This document shows, piece after piece, positions 5,076-6,142 of a stretch of DNA of 6,142 nucleotides (within the stretch, counting starts at the first letter, position 1; each line of letters starts with the position of its first letter). Below the pieces are notes generated by a model. That model did not search any database and was not told the origin of the DNA. It saw nothing but the letters and a program-made list of their open reading frames with translations. Position numbers and translations under genes: made by a program. The DNA comes from an uncultured Eubacteriales bacterium. GTDB taxonomy: Bacteria > Bacillota > Clostridia > Oscillospirales > Acutalibacteraceae. The stretch spans positions 1 through 6,142 of the forward strand of contig ONPH01000077.1 in assembly GCA_900319655.1 (NCBI GenBank), written 5' to 3'.

Positions 5076-6142
5076 TTATGAAATATCTGTATTGCCGTCT
5101 AAACCGTAGTAAGTGAATCCGATCATCGTGATATCGTCAAACTGCTCGGCTTCTCCGACAAAAGCGTTGATACCGTTTGTTACGTTCTCCAGCACCTGCT
5201 GCGGAGAAGCGTTTTTATCGTTGTTCAAAACCGTAAGCAAGCGGTCTGTGCCGAACAGCTCGCGTTCGGTGTTCTTTGCCTCGGCAACGCCGTCCGTATA
5301 GACAAACAGCCTGTCGCCCGGTTTTAGTTCAAAATCGTGTTCTCGGAACCGCAGTCCCTTGAGCAGTGATACAGGCGGTGAATGTCTGTATTCGACGAGC
5401 TCGTATTCACCGTCAGCGCGTTTGAGAACGGGATGTTCATGTCCGGCGTTTGCCGCCGTTCCCTTTCCCGATGAAAGCTCCAGCACCGCAAGCCATACGG
5501 TGACAAACTGCTTGGGCTTGATGTTGTTGGTTTCAATCAACTGGTTGTTGACCTTTTCGAGCGCCGCGGACGGGCTGTCGCCTGCCTTAAGGCGGTTTTT
5601 GATGAGGATTTTTGAAATCATCATAAACAGCGACGCCGGAATTCCCTTGCCGGAAACATCGGCAATTACCATCGCGAGATGGTCGTCGTCGACGAGGAAG
5701 AAGTCGTAGAAATCTCCGCCGACCTCCTTTGCAGGAGTCATGGACGCGTAGATGTCAAATTCCTTCCTGTCAGGAAAAGCCGGAAAAGTGCTGGGAAGCT
5801 GAGCCGCCTGAATATCCTTAGCCATATTCAGCTCAGCGCCGATACGTTCTTTTTCTGCGGTCGCGAGCCTGAGCTGACGGATATAATCGCGCAGCTCCAC
5901 GTTCATTTGCTCAAACGAATCGGAAAGCTCCTCGATTTCGTCGCCGGTATGGATGTCGGGTGAAACGAGCTTCTCCGACTCCAAATCCCCTACCATTTGC
6001 TTTGCGGAGGAATTCAACCGCTTTATCGGCAGCAGCACGCCTTTCTTTGTTCTTCTGTAGAAAATTAAAATCGGGATGATACTTGACACGAGTACTATTA
6101 CCAGCGTGGCAAGGTTAAAATCCACAATCTTTAATATAATGC
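5076..6142 (-). CDS. SpoIIE/RsbU-type PP2C serine/threonine phosphatase with TM and HAMP domain (5' end cut by window)
   Basis: Membrane-bound PPM/PP2C phosphatase of the SpoIIE/RsbU class. These enzymes typically dephosphorylate an anti-anti-sigma (STAS) protein in a partner switch. The frame is open to the window edge. The first possible start inside is a GTG at 6125, but five further sense codons precede it with no stop or clear ribosome binding site, so the N-terminus, probably an extracytoplasmic sensor plus first TM, lies outside. Counting from that GTG: TM about 5-23, HAMP about 24-82 (LLPIKRL, then GDEIEELSDSFEQM), signalling helix 83-110 (AELNMAKDIQAAQLP), catalytic domain about 120-338. 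All hallmark motifs are intact: EVGGDFYD (134-141), ADVSGKGIPA (155-164), NAGHEHP (226-232), YTDGVAEA (276-283) and FDDITMI (329-335). The metal-binding aspartates (D138, D156, D278, D330/331 region) are therefore present and it should be active. It ends with TAA at 5076, 38 bases before the GAF-ATPase gene, so co-transcription is likely. No STAS or kinase partner is visible here. Confidence 0.93.
   Translation of the reverse strand, partial: IILKIVDFNLATLVIVLVSSIIPILIFYRRTKKGVLLPIKRLNSSAKQMVGDLESEKLVSPDIHTGDEIEELSDSFEQMNVELRDYIRQLRLATAEKERIGAELNMAKDIQAAQLPSTFPAFPDRKEFDIYASMTPAKEVGGDFYDFFLVDDDHLAMVIADVSGKGIPASLFMMISKILIKNRLKAGDSPSAALEKVNNQLIETNNIKPKQFVTVWLAVLELSSGKGTAANAGHEHPVLKRADGEYELVEYRHSPPVSLLKGLRFREHDFELKPGDRLFVYTDGVAEAKNTERELFGTDRLLTVLNNDKNASPQQVLENVTNGINAFVGEAEQFDDITMIGFTYYGLDGNTDIS

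Overview
The window reads as chromosomal DNA of an endospore-forming Clostridia-type Firmicute, perhaps Ruminococcaceae/Oscillospiraceae. The reasons are a small acid-soluble spore protein (SASP) of the alpha/beta type, strong AGGAG-like ribosome binding sites, moderate G+C content, and an envelope ABC system of the type common in gut Clostridia. The family-level placement is inference. Every gene I accept lies on the minus strand, so transcription runs from position 6142 towards 1. There are no tRNA or rRNA genes, insertion sequences, CRISPR arrays or phage genes.

In transcription order the layout is as follows. (1) 6142-5076 holds the 3' part of a membrane-anchored SpoIIE/RsbU-type PP2C phosphatase: transmembrane segment, HAMP domain, signalling helix and an intact catalytic domain. 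Its 5' end lies outside the window. (2) 5037-3817 encodes a 406-residue fusion of an N-terminal GAF sensor domain to a MacB/LolD-type ABC ATPase. (3) 3797-477 encodes an 1106-residue FtsX/MacB-type permease with about eight transmembrane segments. Its first outside domain carries two blocks of exactly 20 heptads each, joined by a 26-residue turn, which should form a long antiparallel helical hairpin. (4) A stem-loop at 423-456 probably ends this transcript. (5) A 182-base intergenic region leads to a SASP gene at 294-31 with its own strong ribosome binding site.

The phosphatase, GAF-ATPase and permease are separated by only 38 and 19 bases and look like one operon. My reading is that an envelope or extracytoplasmic signal is sensed by the HAMP phosphatase. 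A cytoplasmic signal is sensed by the GAF domain welded to the ATPase. The ATPase drives a MacB/FtsEX-like mechanotransmission permease whose long stalk could reach into or across the cell wall. The parts belong to known families. The noteworthy points are their combination, the sensor-ATPase fusion and the symmetrical 20+20 heptad stalk. The transported substrate or mechanical target cannot be read from the sequence. The SASP gene is probably a separate, sporulation-controlled unit.
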